A DNA stretch of 64,000 bases from Andrena cerasifolii (taxonomy: Eukaryota; Arthropoda; Insecta; Hymenoptera; Andrenidae), in NCBI RefSeq assembly GCF_050908995.1, contig NC_135123.1:7626001-7690000 (forward strand). The letters are read 5' to 3'. Numbering within the stretch: the stretch's first letter is position 1; each line of letters starts with the position of its first letter. Under the pieces are notes generated by a model. The model did not search any database. It saw only the letters and a program-made list of their open reading frames with translations, and was not told the DNA's origin. Below, in pieces: positions 12,301-27,300 of this stretch. A program made the position numbers and the translations under genes.

Positions 12301-15300
12301 TTGCCCTGCCAGGCCAGCTGGAAGGAACGAAGCCCCCGAACCCTGACTTCTCTCTTTCTCCGCCACGGGTGTATTACTTTCCTTTTCCGACAGCCGCGTT
12401 CCCGCTGCCGCTCTTTTCTCCCCCTCTCTGTCCCGCTCGCGCCGCTGGATACCAAAAGAAACGATGGGAAAAAGCCACTAGAGCTCGCGGTGTAAAAAAC
12501 CACCACCTAGCAAAAGCCATACTCCACCTGCGCACGTGTGCCAACTGCGAAGTGAAACCCCCTAGGACGTGTAACCGCGGTCGGATTACACGATAGTCCG
12601 TGTCTAAGGCGAATTAATCGAATAAACCTCCGTCTTGGGAGTGCGCCGAAAAAACTCTATACGTATACCGTATATAGTTACGGCTGGGGACGCTTTTTCT
12701 TTCGTTAATCACTAGACAGGAGAAAGAAAAGCTGTCTCGTAGCTTTCGTTAGTACGTTCTTGCGCTGGCATGTTCAGCGTAACGGTCAACTTTAGCGTTA
12801 ATTTATGATATATACGTTCGTAGAAACTTATCTGACATTTAGCTTGAGACATTTACATAAGAAATTAGGGGGAAAAGAACAGTCTGCTTTTGGATGTTGC
12901 GCTGCGGAAACTGATGGATGTATCGAGACCAAAAATTGTTGGTTCGAAGGGGATAAAGGACTCTGTTGGACGGTCCGGGAGGCAAGGTTCCTCGACACGG
13001 GACGAGTAAAGGAAGGTCGTTCCCGGACGTGCGGACGTTCCACCGGTCGGCTACTCCGCGCTTTGGCTAGCCGGCTACTAAACTCGTCCGTACAACGTTG
13101 CCACGTCTATCCGTTCAGTGTTGACACGATCGGGGCTCTAATTCAGCTACTGCTCACAGTTCGCGTATATGTACTCGGGTCGCGACGTTAATGCGCTCGC
13201 TCGTTGCACATGCGATTCCGATGAATTCTCTTCTACATAGGCGTTGTTATCTCAGCCGTTATGTCATATCAATTCGTATACACATATGCCGAGATTTTTA
13301 ACCAAAAATTCAAAATATTTAAGCACGCGTCAAACTGATTGGAAATTGGAAACAGGCTATCCTCCAGAATTCAAGTAACAGTCACTTAACGTTTACGCGG
13401 GAAATTGATCTCCTAACCTATCTGACATGTCAATTCCTAACCTACATCTGCAGTCGGCCATTACATGTGACAACAATGTCGGTTTTTTTTTTGGCGGGCA
13501 TCGCTAGCTTCGAGATTAAGCATTCTCCGTTCTCGTTTGTAACAAGCGGATAATAACAGTCATTCGGTCATCTGTTTGACGAAAATTTCGGCCGCTTGCC
13601 AGTACCAAATTGACGTGCCGAGCGTGAAAACTACGCTGGCCGGCGTCCAAAAATTATCCGAGAGTAAACATGTATCACGGCGGAATTGTTTATACTCGGA
13701 GTTACCGTCTTCAACCGTTCTTTCGCGCGTCCCTGTTTATTCATTCGCCTCGCCTCTACACGGCAGAGAACTCTTACCGCGATCTCCCAGAAACGCTAAC
13801 CGAATCAGCAGAATCTTACTTATCGATACGTTGCGCCGTTTGGAGGTTAGGTCAGGGGGTCGAAACAAATGCACCGAGCGCAGTCACTTTCCACTACCTC
13901 GCGCACCGTTCCCCTTTACATTCCGCGAGTGTTTACAAAACAACCGCCCGCAACTGCAAAACATGACTAATTCCCTGGCAGTAGAGATCCTTATCGCCCC
14001 CCCGATGTATTTTCAAGCCGTAAATGACAAACGAGCGTCGAATAGAACGCCGTGACGAGGAAAAACGGTAGAAGCGGCTAACACACCCAGAGCGCCCATA
14101 TTTCGCCTACTTTTTCTTTTTCTCACTGAAACAAGACTAACAGAGAAAGTGGAAGTGTGCTGCGAAAGAGAGCAGCAGAGTCGCGCGCTTCGGAGGGGCA
14201 GAAAAAGCCGAAGAGTGGCAGTAAAAAGATTTACAATGGTGTAAATTATACGGCGATAAAGCGGCCCGTCGACAGTGGCCACGCCGGGCGATTATTTTCA
14301 GGCATAAATATTTCTCGTTCATATGCACGGGCTTACGGCGGTCGTATTCGACAGACAATTACGCGCCGGTTTCGAAGGCGCACCGTAATTCGGATGATTT
14401 GAGAATAAGTGCCGCCATTATCCGCGCGTGCAACGTTTACGACGGATAATACCGGCCGCGATCACTTCCGCGTGAAAATGATTGTAGTTTAGCGGAACTT
14501 TCGAAAAAGAAAAGCGAAAAAGAAGGGCGCGCGCTCGGTCGATATCGCATTTTCAGCGGCCACGCCGTAGCAACGCGGCCGTTCTTTTCAGGATTGCCTT
14601 TAATTCTCTTAACACCGTTAACGGAGAAATGGATGACCGCTCTTACGAGGCGTTCCCGCATTTCCCCCACCCCCCCCTCCCCCCCCCGCTTTTCGCGTTA
14701 TATACGCGGGCTTGTTACCGATATTTCCTTCTTTTCCAATTCTATTCGACGGATTTGCCACGGTTCGGCGGAGATGTGGGGCAGCTAACGTGCGCATTAT
14801 TAAACCGTATAATCTCGTCCACTAGATCGCGCCTTTTCTTCCTCTTTTTCTTCTTTTTTTTTTTTTTTTTCGCCAAGCAGAAAACCGCGGGTATCGGTTT
14901 ACGTTCTGGCGCGGGCCGGGGATTTTTAACTCGATTCCGGAGCGATCGACGAGGATCAATTAATCCCCGGCAGAGGCGGAGGGGAGCCGAAAGTAAAGCG
15001 TTTCGCCCTTCCTCCGTGTCAAATTATAACGAGGAGAACTGGGTCAACCCGTCGTGCAGGTGTATGGCCGTGTTTCGTCCATCATCGAGACACATCCCTT
15101 TTGTCGTTTCCGTATCGATTCGCGACCGCACGAACCCCTCGCAACATGTTCTCTCTCTCTCTCTCTCTCTCTCGCTCTCTCTCTCGCGCGCGCGCGCTCG
15201 CGGCGAGAACACGTACCAAGTTCGGACAAAAAGTGACGTTCTTCCTTTTTCTCCGCGCTTCTTTCGCGTCGCAAGGCAAATACCGCGATAATTAGGAAAA

Positions 15301-18300
15301 CAGGCACGGGTCATTTGACGTCGCAGAATTCTCTGGACGCGAATACGTAGTCAGTTTTGCTCGAGGAGCAATTTAACCGCGCGACAGAATATTCTCAATG
15401 GAAAAGCTTGCGTTTTCATTTCTTTCGAATAATCTCCGTCTCGTCAAGATTAATACACCAATCGCTGGGCTACAGCGATACACACACAAGCATCGAGAGG
15501 TTTACAAGCTAAACGAGCGCTTAGAAGCGTTTCGGAATTAATCTACCCCGCGGCTACCTGTAAACGAGGAGAGCGGAGCCCGATCGGACGAGATAAAAAC
15601 GTAATGCAAATCTTCGCGGCGCGCGCACCAGCGTTTCATTTAATTAACAGCATTATCGGTCGACCCCTGGTGGTGCCGCGTTATTGGCGCGTTTAAATCT
15701 ACGCCGAAAAACACGATGCACCGCCGGTGCACGTGGAACGGGCTCGGCGGCCGAGCATTTTCCCCTGTTTATTATTAAAATATTCCGCCTCGTTACGTGC
15801 CCGGCTAATGCAGGATCGCGATTACGTATCCTGTAATTCGCCGCGCGATGGAATTATCCGCACGGATAATCGAATGAATTACATATTGCCTTCGAGTGTT
15901 TTCGTTAATTAATCACCGCTAGGCATTGCAAAACAGTCTCAAGTACGGGAGCCCACCCACCCCGGCCCGGCCTCCTGTTTCGCGCCGCACCACCGGTGCC
16001 ACCTTCGCCGGCCGTTAAAACCAATTAACCGGTCGATTCGACGATTAATCGTGCATCGACTTCACTGTAATCACCGTTATCTCATCCCCGCTAGCATAAT
16101 ACGATTAAAAATCCCCATTTACCGGGCGCGCGCTGTCGACGTTGATTCGATTATCGGACGATCGAAGGGTAAACTGCCGAAACACGGCGGCGGTCGGGAA
16201 TCCGCGCGCGCTCGTTCGCGGGGATGGAAAACAGCCGATGGGAGGGAGAAGAGGGAAAAAAAAAGAAAACGGGCGGAATGTTGATAAAATCCGACTATTC
16301 CCACGGCGCGGCGGGGAAAACGAGAATCGCGTTTCGCGTCGGTGTCAAGGTAACGACGCCTCCGTCACGCTCGGAGACGCGAGAAAAATCGCGACGGCCG
16401 GATAGGACGGAGGAGAGAGTAAAAAGGGGCCAGGGAAATGGGTCGCGGAGGCGGTTTCGCCCCGCGCGATGTCTGCGTGACGCGGCGTCGCCCGGTTTGA
16501 TTTCCCGGCAGCCGGCGGCCAAGGGGTCGGCGGATTCGCTGCCTCTGAATCGTCTGTTGACGGATCACGTGGCAGAGATTCGGGCATCCACGTTGGCACC
16601 GTCGGCCGCGCTGATTTATCGAGTGGCGTTGCTGACCTCACTCTCTCGGTACGGCTAACGACACCGGGAGAGGCTAGGGCTGCCTGGCTGGTAATCCGCC
16701 GAATGCCAACGGTATCCACACCCCGAGTCGAAATTACACGGCTGTGCGATGAACCTGGCCACCTCGCTCGCCGGCTCTAAGCCTCTTCTTAGCTCGGCGC
16801 TACCGCGAGAGCGGCTTTTTCATTTATTGCGACCCGCTGGCGTCTTTCGTTAGGCGGATAGTTAAAATGCAGGCTTGAAGGGGCGCACCGGGGCGCGATT
16901 GCTCGGTGGAGCGGCGGATCTTTCGTGGGTGTACGTTTCTGAAGTACACGGACGGATAACATTCCGTTCTATAATAACGCCGCGTTATATAAATCGCGAT
17001 GCGCGTGACTCGCAATCAGATCTAATAGAAAAAAAAACGCGTTATATCGAAACTGCGTGCGTTATACGAAGCTTACTACCTCAATTTCTAAACCGCGTTG
17101 CTTGAGTACCCCGCGGTATGTGAGGACTAGCTTTACTACTCGGCTTCGCCCGATATTTAGATTCTGATTTTATAACAAAAAAATTGTTTTTTCAGTTTTT
17201 CTGTTTTGTGAATATGGTCACATTCGTCTGGATTTGTCAGGCATAATGAGCTGAGGCACATTTCGTGGTATCGGAGTTTATCGTTCGAAAGTTTTTAGGC
17301 GACAGTCAAAACACACAAACGTGTAGAAGATTTCTGCTTCATATATTAAGAAGATTATCTGTATAAGGTATTTATCCTTTAGGGGATCGGCTTTTTTTAA
17401 AAAAAATTAGTGGTTATTTTATAGATATATATATACACTTTCGGCTTTTTTTTTAAAAAATCAGTGGTTATTTTATATATATATATATAAATAATATATA
17501 AAATAATATATAAAATAATATATAAAAAACACATATATATTATATATAAAATAACCACGTTTTTTTTTTAAAAGAGCCGAAAGTATATATATATATAAAC
17601 TTTTGGAAACTGAAAACCACTGATTTTTTAATATATATATATATATATATTAGCCACCAAAAGGGGCTTTGTCGGTCCAGAACGGTAATAAAATTTGTAA
17701 CCTTTTTTAATTTAAAAAATACAGTATGTCTGGGGGTTTTTGATACAGCTGATCACTAATCTGTAGTTGGATCGTACCAATATTCGATCTACATGGCAGT
17801 TTTCCTGACCTAAACGAACGAACACGTACCAAAATTCAGAGAACTTTCTTTTAGCGTTACCCAGAGCTAACGACGTAGACGTAGAAAGTTTATGTATCAT
17901 CTTTTCTTTCCCCCACGTTTTTATTTATTATTCTTGTGTTGTTTCAGGAATTATTTTATTCTGTCGTAGTTTTTGTGTGTTTTTTTTTTAGAACGAAATT
18001 AAAGTCGAACGTACATACAAACACAGTCGAGCACTAAGACGCGCATACGTACGTTACACTTTAAATCATTCTTAAGCAGCGTCATCACTGAAAAACCCTG
18101 CCGGGGACCGCTGAAGGTGAATTTGCAGAGAAATGTAATGAAATTTCTGGGCAATACGTTGCGCGGTCATCGCGATCCTACGCGGTGTACGTATCAAGCG
18201 TTATATTATGTACGATTGAGCGAACACAGTTGTACAGCGCAGCTCAGTTTGTTGGATGAATTATGCAGCGCAAAGAGGACTACGACTCGGGAACCAGGTC

Positions 18301-21300
18301 AAATGGGATCACACTCTGGCATTCTTTTCACTGTTCCAGTGTCCTGAACCCAATAGCGAAGCGGTGCGGCGATGTATAACCCGGCGCAACACGGGCGACA
18401 CTTTAGAGGCAGACAGCACTTGTCAAAACGAATGGAAAAGCCTCGATAAGCACGGGAAGAAGGATTCTATAGCCAGAGAAGAGATAGCTGTTCGATCGTC
18501 TGCTAAAACTACCTTGTTTACCCCCGCAGTCTACTGCGCTTCAACGAAACTTCCAACAGCCGACGACGTATACCATCGGCGACCAACTACAATCCTGATA
18601 CACCTGTCATTATCACTGCGCAGCTGTTCGCCGACACGAGTCACCGCCTCTGGCGCGAGAATTCCTATTTACAGCCGCGGAGGATCAAAGCTCCCGTTGT
18701 CAGAGAGCGCGTTACTCTGACTCGCGAGGGCTGATATCTCGGCGAATTCCGCGTTCCCATGATGTGAATCCACGGGAGGAATATAGGTGCAACGAAGCGA
18801 TCGGCTCGGCTCGATCGTAAACAAAACACCCCGTGCGCTCTCGCTCTCGCGGAAAGGCGGTGGTTGCGTAACAGAAGGATCGAGTTTGGCGGCACGGCGT
18901 GACACTGACCTCGCTCTAATCCCGTAAGTGGCTGTTAATTACCGAGCGGCGACGATTCCAACGATTCCATCGGCGATAGCGGCTGGGATCCTGATTGTGT
19001 AAGCGGGGGTGGCGGGGAAAGAGAGAGAGAGGGAGGTAGGAAATACCGATATAGCGCCGCTCTCCTCCTGACCCCGCTGGTAATCAGTCCGATCCGATAT
19101 CGCAATATGCGGGATACGCTCGGCTGATTCTGAACACGACGAGTTTACCCTAACGTAATTAATGTCCGTCGCCCGATGTGACGCGTAACGACAAATTCGA
19201 TCGACGTCGTTGTTCGCGGAGAGGAGAGAGAGAGAGGGGTACGGGGAGAGGTGGGAGCCTCGCGCTGTCTGTCGAGCGGCGCGCACGTTTTTAGCCGAAT
19301 CAATTATAAATGAACGGCCGCTTTTAACGCGGCGCGGCATATTTTCGGATCTCATTCAATCGGGGGTATCTATCGCAGGTAGCGGCGGACGGGAACGGTG
19401 GCTGGGGGGTTTCTAAACGAAGGTGAACGTTCGAGAGAGAGAGAGAGAGAGACGGTCGAGGGAATTTATTCGTGTTAGTTTAGAGAGCGAGATCTATTCT
19501 TCGATGGAATCTTGTTATATCATACAATGTGTTGTCTTATCGACTTGGGTGATAAAACTTTTTGTAATCGAGATTAGAGCGGCCAGGTCCTATCAACCGA
19601 CGTTTCTATCAGCTGATACGGCTTCCTGCTTTCCTTGGAGATAAAATACATCTATTTTGCGCGGAGTGATTCACGGATGCAGGTCAACCGCTCCGAGGAG
19701 GAAGTAAGAGGAGAGATCTATTTGAGCAGAGGTGTGCTTAGTCATTGGGACGCTTAATCACCTCGGATAGGAAGCGATTAAGTGCCGCGGTATCGTGACC
19801 GAGGAAGCCTAAATATTTCGCTCTATCGACGGTAGAAAGAGAAATTGTACTATTAGCGTTACATAGATTAGAAGCGAAGACTGGACGACCGGCGTCCGCG
19901 TTATTGTCCCCCTGTCTACTTCGTGCCCCAGATTTATTTCCCGATACGTTATCGCGCAATTAAGAATCCCCCGTTGTACCGCGGCGAGATAAATACTGTC
20001 CACTTACGGAGGCTCGCTTGGAAGTTATAAATATAGGTACCTACGCACTCTTAGGCGAGTGTGCTTTGCGGGTCATTCGATCGGCAGATAGAGGTGCTTC
20101 TTTAAATGCACCGCTTGAAGTAATTGAGCAAAGAAAACGAAAGAAATCACTTGCCCGCGGAGAATCTCTCCGGCCGGGAAACTAAGTCCTTTTTAAGAAT
20201 TTTTTTCAGGAATAATTTACAGTTTTCATAGAAAATTTTTATTACCTACTTTTAGTACGGTGTCTTAAGAGAATATACAAAGAAAAATAAATAGGAAAAT
20301 ATCCATAAATTTTAATATATTAATTAATCTTCTAGACCCCCCCATGCGAGCTGGTCGAAGGTGTAACTATGGAACAGCAGGTCCGAAATGAAATTTGATT
20401 TTTTTTTTATAAACTATATGAGTGTAGTTTCCGTCGTACGTAGCGATTTCTTAAACAAATTATTTTTGTAAAAATGGTGCGCTTTAGAAGAAAAGTTTCG
20501 AAAATTCGCGAATAAGATGGACAGTTTTTCGAGTGTATTTAAAAAAATTGGCTCTCAATCAAAGAATCCGTATGTACAACGGGACCTACACTCATGTAGT
20601 TTATAAAAAAAAAATGAAATTTGATTTCGGACCTGCTGGTCCATAGTTACAGCTTCGATCAGCTCGCGTGGGGGGATCTAGAAGATTAATTAATATATTA
20701 AAATTTATGGATGTTTTCCCATTTATTTTTTTTGTATAGTCTCTTAAGACAGCGTACTAAAGGTAGGTAATAACAATTTTTTATGAGAACTGTAAATTAT
20801 TCCTGAAAAAATTCCTAAAAAGTGGCTTACTTTTCCGGCCGTCACAGTGGTGTTCCCCCTTAATTTCTCCATGGCGGGGCGACATCCGAACAGAAGGCGA
20901 TCCTGTAATTACCTCCGCCAGCGTAATTGCGCAGGCGAACGTGTTCATTTCGCGAATGAAACGCGAAACGTATCGTCACCGGGCGCGATTGGCCGCGAGA
21001 GTAAATCATTTTTCATTCGCCCGGGTCGGATAACGTGTATCATTGGATGCCGCCTAATTGCCCCTCGGGCGGATAAACATTGCGCTGCTTTTTTCCCCCG
21101 CTCACCTCTGTTCCTTTCTTCTCCGCGGAGATAAATTAAACGGTGCCCGACGGCCCCCTCTCCAGGACAAGATAATTAAGTATTACACTGCGCGGGGTTA
21201 CGTGTACGATAATAATCTCTCGCCGCATGTCGACACTCTCCTCTGCTTGACCCGACGCGTTGTGTAGCCCCAAGAATGCGAGGGCACGCAAGGAGGGGAA

Positions 21301-24300
21301 ACGACTCACGGGCGCGCGCCAGGGGAGGGAAACACGTCGGATAAGAAAGAATCTGTGGTAAGGACAATCACCCGGGGAGAGGTCGAAGCCTGGTCCCTCG
21401 CCCGGAACACGACGAAAAAGTCCGAGAGGATTTCCCCGCCGTCCGGTAAGAATTCGGGAAAGAAAATCACCGGCGCGTGCATTCCTTCGGTAAAAACCTT
21501 CGCACCGAACCCCCTCGCCGTGCTGGCTGGCATTTTTCAGCGGCGGACTGAACGCTGGACCCCGGAGCCACCTCGAACCGTGTAATTCGATTGGAGAAGA
21601 AATACGCGATACCGACTCGACGTTGCGCGGGGAAAATAGTGCGTAACAACGGTGTAAACTGTAATTGAAAAATAGCATTCCAAAGCGGCGGGGAGAGGAT
21701 CTTATATATGTGTCGACTGTCGCTGCAGTGTATCTTTACTCGTCGCCCGGCTGTTCCAACTTAACCTGAAACTTATTTCATTAATATCTCATCAGGCCCG
21801 CGATGTTTTTTAAATTTGAAGGCATTTTTCTGGCCTAAACCGCATATAAGCTTTCGAATAAGACCAACTTCAATGAAATCGGTCCACGCATGACAGAGAT
21901 ATCGTAATATCGTCTCATGGATCAGTCGGAAACGGTATCCCCATAAGAAAGTTGAAAAAAAGTAAAAAAGAAATTACGCCTAGTACATGAAATCAAATGA
22001 ATCGCAAAAAATAGAAGATAATAGTAATTACAAAATAAAAAAAAATATGTGAAATCAAAATGAGCTGCAAGTATATAAAGGTGCTTTCAGTGAAATACTG
22101 AGACTAGCGAGGCAAGGTATTCCTCAGATCATCAATACTATTCAATACTATTCCCTCTCGCGGGCTTTCAGATAATTTGTCAATTTAAAACTCTGACATT
22201 ACGAGCACACTTTCATTATTCTGCGTCTTTAAATAATTCTTATTCATCGACACCTTGACCTTGCCCCGCCAGGCCAAGTATTTGACTGAAAGCACCTTTA
22301 TGTACTCGCAGCTCAATTTGATTTCACATATATTCTTTACTTTGCAACTATTATTATCTTCTATTTTTTTCTGATTTATTCACGTACTTGGCGTAATTTC
22401 TTTACTTTCTTCAAGCTTTTCACGGGGATATATATTACCGAAGCGACAAGAGGAATAGAAAATGGGAATTGCCTCGCGCTCCGAAACACCACCGCGGTGC
22501 TGTTTCGCCTAGCGAACGCCATGTAGCTATATAAATTCGTGCTCCGTCGTTTGAGAGGGAAAGAAAAGGGGCACCGTAGACCGATCGGGACCCCGTGTCC
22601 CATTCATTCGAGGTGTCGGTAACGGAGCATGAAAAAGAGAGGGAATCCAGTGTGTCGGTTGTTGTTGTCTTTTTTTTTTTCGTTCCCACGGTTTTTCATA
22701 ATTAGTCGGCGCTCTCGAGATGCGTATCACGGCAGCCCGCTAATTGTTTGACACCGAATCAACAGTCCTACCCGCCTTGCGGCGTTTACATTTCAAATCG
22801 TCCGCGGCGCGGGGCTCCTCGACCAGATAACAAGGTGTCTAGTAGCGCGCTGCCGGCGGCGCTGATAATTCACTTACACGGGCGGGCGTAGCGATCTCTC
22901 GCGTTTAATTAGCGGGAGATCGTGGCTCCGGCCGACGAGGATAAGAAGCATCGGGGTGCGCGGGAGGCTCGACGTTCCTTTCTTTTAATTAGAGAAAAAA
23001 GGAATCACGTCTGGATGGACGGGGGGGGGGGGGGGGGAGCGCGATAAGAGGAGATGTGGCATTTCCTGGCCGGGGTGTTACGCGCGCGCAGCTTACAGCT
23101 GTTGCGCGCACCGTGCCCAGAAGCTCAGGTTGGCTCGCGAACCCGTTCGGGAACACGGGCGACCGGTTTAAGCGGTTCAACATCGTCCACTTTCTCCGTC
23201 ACAATAACAATGCACTTTGTGCCGCGATAATGCACGAAACGGACGAGCAAATAACCAGGATGACTCGAATGTCCGTGTCCTTTTTTCCCCCCGCCGGCCC
23301 GGCCTTGGTCCGCGGCGCGACAGAACGGGGGAAGGCGGGCTCACTAGGGCAGCGGAAGGAGCGCCGCGCGCGGAACACGCGGAATGGAAATATATTCCCG
23401 AAGCTGTTTCCGCGGCTAGTATCGCTCCAACGCAGCGCCAGCAACGCTAATAGGGAAGCCTGCGCTCGATTCATTGAATGTTATCGTATCTGCCGCATAA
23501 ACAAACAATAAGCCGACCAGCTTTAAAAAAAAAAAAAAAACAGTAGACCAGTAATTGTAATGAGCCAGATTATATCGAATCAATAACTCGTAATTATCGA
23601 CTTCCTCGTGTGTTGTTCCCTCGCGCTCCTCATCCACTTTAACGGGCACGCGGTATATTAAACGCGTGGATCGCGCGCGAGCGCGGAATTTATGCCGATT
23701 CACACGGTGCTTTTTATCCGTGACGGTTATGCGTTATTCATAGCAGATCTCAGCCACCTTGCCAATCAACGTCGCCCCGGGATCATTACGGAGCGTGTCA
23801 ACGGTGTTACGAAACGGAGGAATGAGTAACGACGGATAAAGTCGGGCGCGACGAGCGCGATAAAATATTACCGATTCATGTTTACAAGCAATAACGACCC
23901 CGACGTTCGTTCACTCTTGTCAGGTAGAAAAGAAGCTTCCGCGGAGGTGGAGACAAAAGCCCTCGCCAGGGTATCCCGGGACCCTACCCCCCCTCCCCCT
24001 CCCCCACCGACCCGCATTGTCCGACGCTTGCCGAGGAATGACCGAAAGATCGCCTTCGAGCTCTCGGGCCCGGAGTCCCTTTATGCGACGACAATACGCC
24101 TAATAACGCGAAAAACAGACTCGGGATAACTCTCTCGTTTGTACGGCGATGCCACCGACGGCGAGACAATGCACCGACGCCGCTGCTCCATACACGATTC
24201 GCCGTTTAACCCCGTGCCTTTAATTCGCCTGATAAAAGGTGGGCAGTCTTTCGGGCGACAGCAGGCTCTCGCGGCGAAGTTGCATTCCGTCGCGATCGAT

Positions 24301-27300
24301 TCCGAAACGGTGCGTTTTGAGTTGGTGGCGGGGTTGTAACGAAATTAGTAAGCGCTGCTTATTCCGCTGTGTGCATCGAAAACCTTTGGTGGAAATTGCT
24401 AAACCGAACGGCTGGGATATGCTCGACGATCAAGCGCGCGGCATTGCTTCTTCGTTGTTAATGCTCCTTCGTCTCCTCGAACCGATAAAAGTCGACCAGC
24501 AAACGTGCGGTTAGATTTTTTCTTAAGGGGTACGCCTATGTCAACTTTCGATAAACAACGCGATTTTCAAGAATTTTTTGTGGAATATTTACTGTGTATT
24601 TTATTGCAACTTTTCGCTTATTTTAGAAGTACATGTATGCAGCACTCTTGGTAATTTTGTTATAGGAAAATATTTTAAAAATTAACGAATAACAGCCATT
24701 CTCGCGAAAGCTGGGTTGATGTCGGTGGGCAAGATATTTCGGAAACCGCTGTATCGATTGGTCTAAACTTTTGCAGACTTCTTTTATATACCAAAGACTA
24801 GTAGATGAACGAAGGATTTTTTAGTTTAACAAAAACTGTATTTTTAATTAACGAAAAACGAACAATTCAGACATCGGAGAAGTGTGGTTTTGCGTTAAAC
24901 GGCTGCCATTTTGTCAAAAACCAACTTTTTGTGAAAACCTAAGTTTATCTACTGAATTCAACGATATATTAACAGAATGTTTTTGAATTTTTGAGAAAGA
25001 AATTTTTGAGAGAAAACTTGCTCACCGCACAGCGCCCTTTATCAAAACAGCTTCCGCGAGAATGGCTGTTATTCGTTCATTTCTTAATATTTGTCTACAA
25101 CAAAATTACTGAGAGTTGCTACATATATGTACTTTTAAAATAAGCGAATAGTTGTAGAAAAAATTTACAGTAGATATTCCAGCTGACTAGGCAAAACCGC
25201 TTAAGGGGAGGTTCTGGTCTAGAGCTCATAAAAATAGGTGGTCTTTAGGAATTAATTAAAGGAAAACTACTATATATAATTTAATGGGACTTTTTGCATT
25301 GTACGAAGGATGTCTTAAATTATAGAAATATAATTTTTGTTTTATAATTAAGCCCCCGCCCCCCTAACCAGAATTATATTCTTCAAAATAAAAAAAGTTT
25401 CAGTCGAATCGGATAATAATTTTTAGAGATACAGGTCCCACCGATTTTGAGAACACTGTTTCAAGAAAACCGCGTTTAAAGTTTTACGCGAGCGCCGAGT
25501 GGCCGGTTGTTACCCATGGATTTGCCGCTACTCAAACGCCTATAACTTCGGGAATTTCACGAATTTCAACAAATCCTTTTAAACGCGTATTCCTAAAAGA
25601 TCTCTGAATATTCAAAAAATGAAATAAAAAAATCGATTTTCAGACCGGAACCTCCTCTTAAAAAACGTCACACCTAGAGCCCTCCTGGAGCAGCTTTCAA
25701 ACGCTAAAAACGCTAATTGCAGTGCAAACGATGATAACAAACACTGATAATATATTTGCAACATTCAAGACAAAACGCGAGTGACATTGTAAGTCCATAA
25801 TAGAATGGTGTGTATATATATATATACATAAAGAGCGAGTCGGTCATTTTTCAGGTAATCTGCATCGCAAATTTGCGGTATCGGTGTGGCACGCACTCTG
25901 TTTTCAATTTGCGGCCCGGAGGGGAACGAAAGGGAAAGAGCGCCAGGTGACATTGTGCGTCTATATCCGCGCTTTATCTATCGACGAAAATTACTGCTGG
26001 TTAGCGGAGAACGAGCGTGTAAGTCGGACCTGATATCGCGCAGTGCACGGGTAAAAATACCGATTAGCGGTCGCCTCCGCGATAAATCATGATAAAAGGT
26101 GCTCGTGTGCCCAGGCGACGAAAGAGCTTTCGTAATTTCGTAGACGCGAAAACGCGGCTGCCGTTGCACGCAGATAATAAATTCGATTCGCAGCCCGTTG
26201 GATGTGCGGCGATAAGGTCCCAGGGCAATTAAACCGGCCCATTTAGGAGAAATATCGATCACTGTTTACCATTTTCCCGCGTTACTTTTAATTTGCTCGC
26301 CGGCCAAATTCGCGGCACCGCGATATCGGATCTTTACGGATTAACGTGTATCGAGGCTCGTAAGCTCGTTTCTGCGGGCGATTCTCTAATTAAAATGCGC
26401 AGAACGATCGGGGGATAATATTTCTGGACTACTCAGGGAAGCGTGTGCATTCTACGGCAGCGAAGTAGACAGTGGATGGTGAACTCCAAGGAGCTGACTA
26501 TTCAAACGACTGAACGATATTTTCAGAACAGCTGGTCCCTATTTCAAATGCCTGACACCACTAAACACAGAATATCGTGGCATCGTAATGTACTTCTTGT
26601 GTCTAATCGTAAATAATGGCGTCTGTTCGTTAATTGAAATAAACCGGATAATAATAATAATATTCTTTCGTAGAGAGATACATTTTTGTAAGTATTTATG
26701 CGTTGAAGATATTGGATACCTTGCTCGACACAGATGATTGTTTCGATCATCGTGTCTGGTCCATTCGCAGAATTGTTTATGATTTCCCAGGTGCTTTGAG
26801 CGCAACGCTTGGCTAACGAAAATGCTAGAGAGGAAAGAGTTAGGCGGCTCACACGATATCGCGTATTAAACCGCAACATCGGGTATCATATTGCCACCGC
26901 AAGGCCTCGTATCGTTATAATGCAAATTTATGTCGATACAGAGCGCAGAAAAAAAAAACCGACGGCCTTACGAAAGTTCTACGATATCATTATCTTCAAA
27001 CTCCTAAGCGACTTATCACTTGAAGGCGCAAACTGAACTTCGCGCTGCTCCTGTTTAGTCAATAAACGGGCGAAATCTTGTACCCTCTCGTGAAATATTC
27101 TACGCGCCAGTAAAAATTGCCCGATGAAACTTTCCTTCCGCAGAGATCGCCGTCGGGGCCCTAAGCGGCTCAAAATAATTAGCGGTTTTCACGTCCGAGG
27201 AACGTAAACAAACGGCGGCTGCTCTCGTTCCCTCATACTCCTATTAGCTTCGCCAGGCGCACGGCTATGCCCGACAAAACTTCTGTATCAGAGCTGCCCG

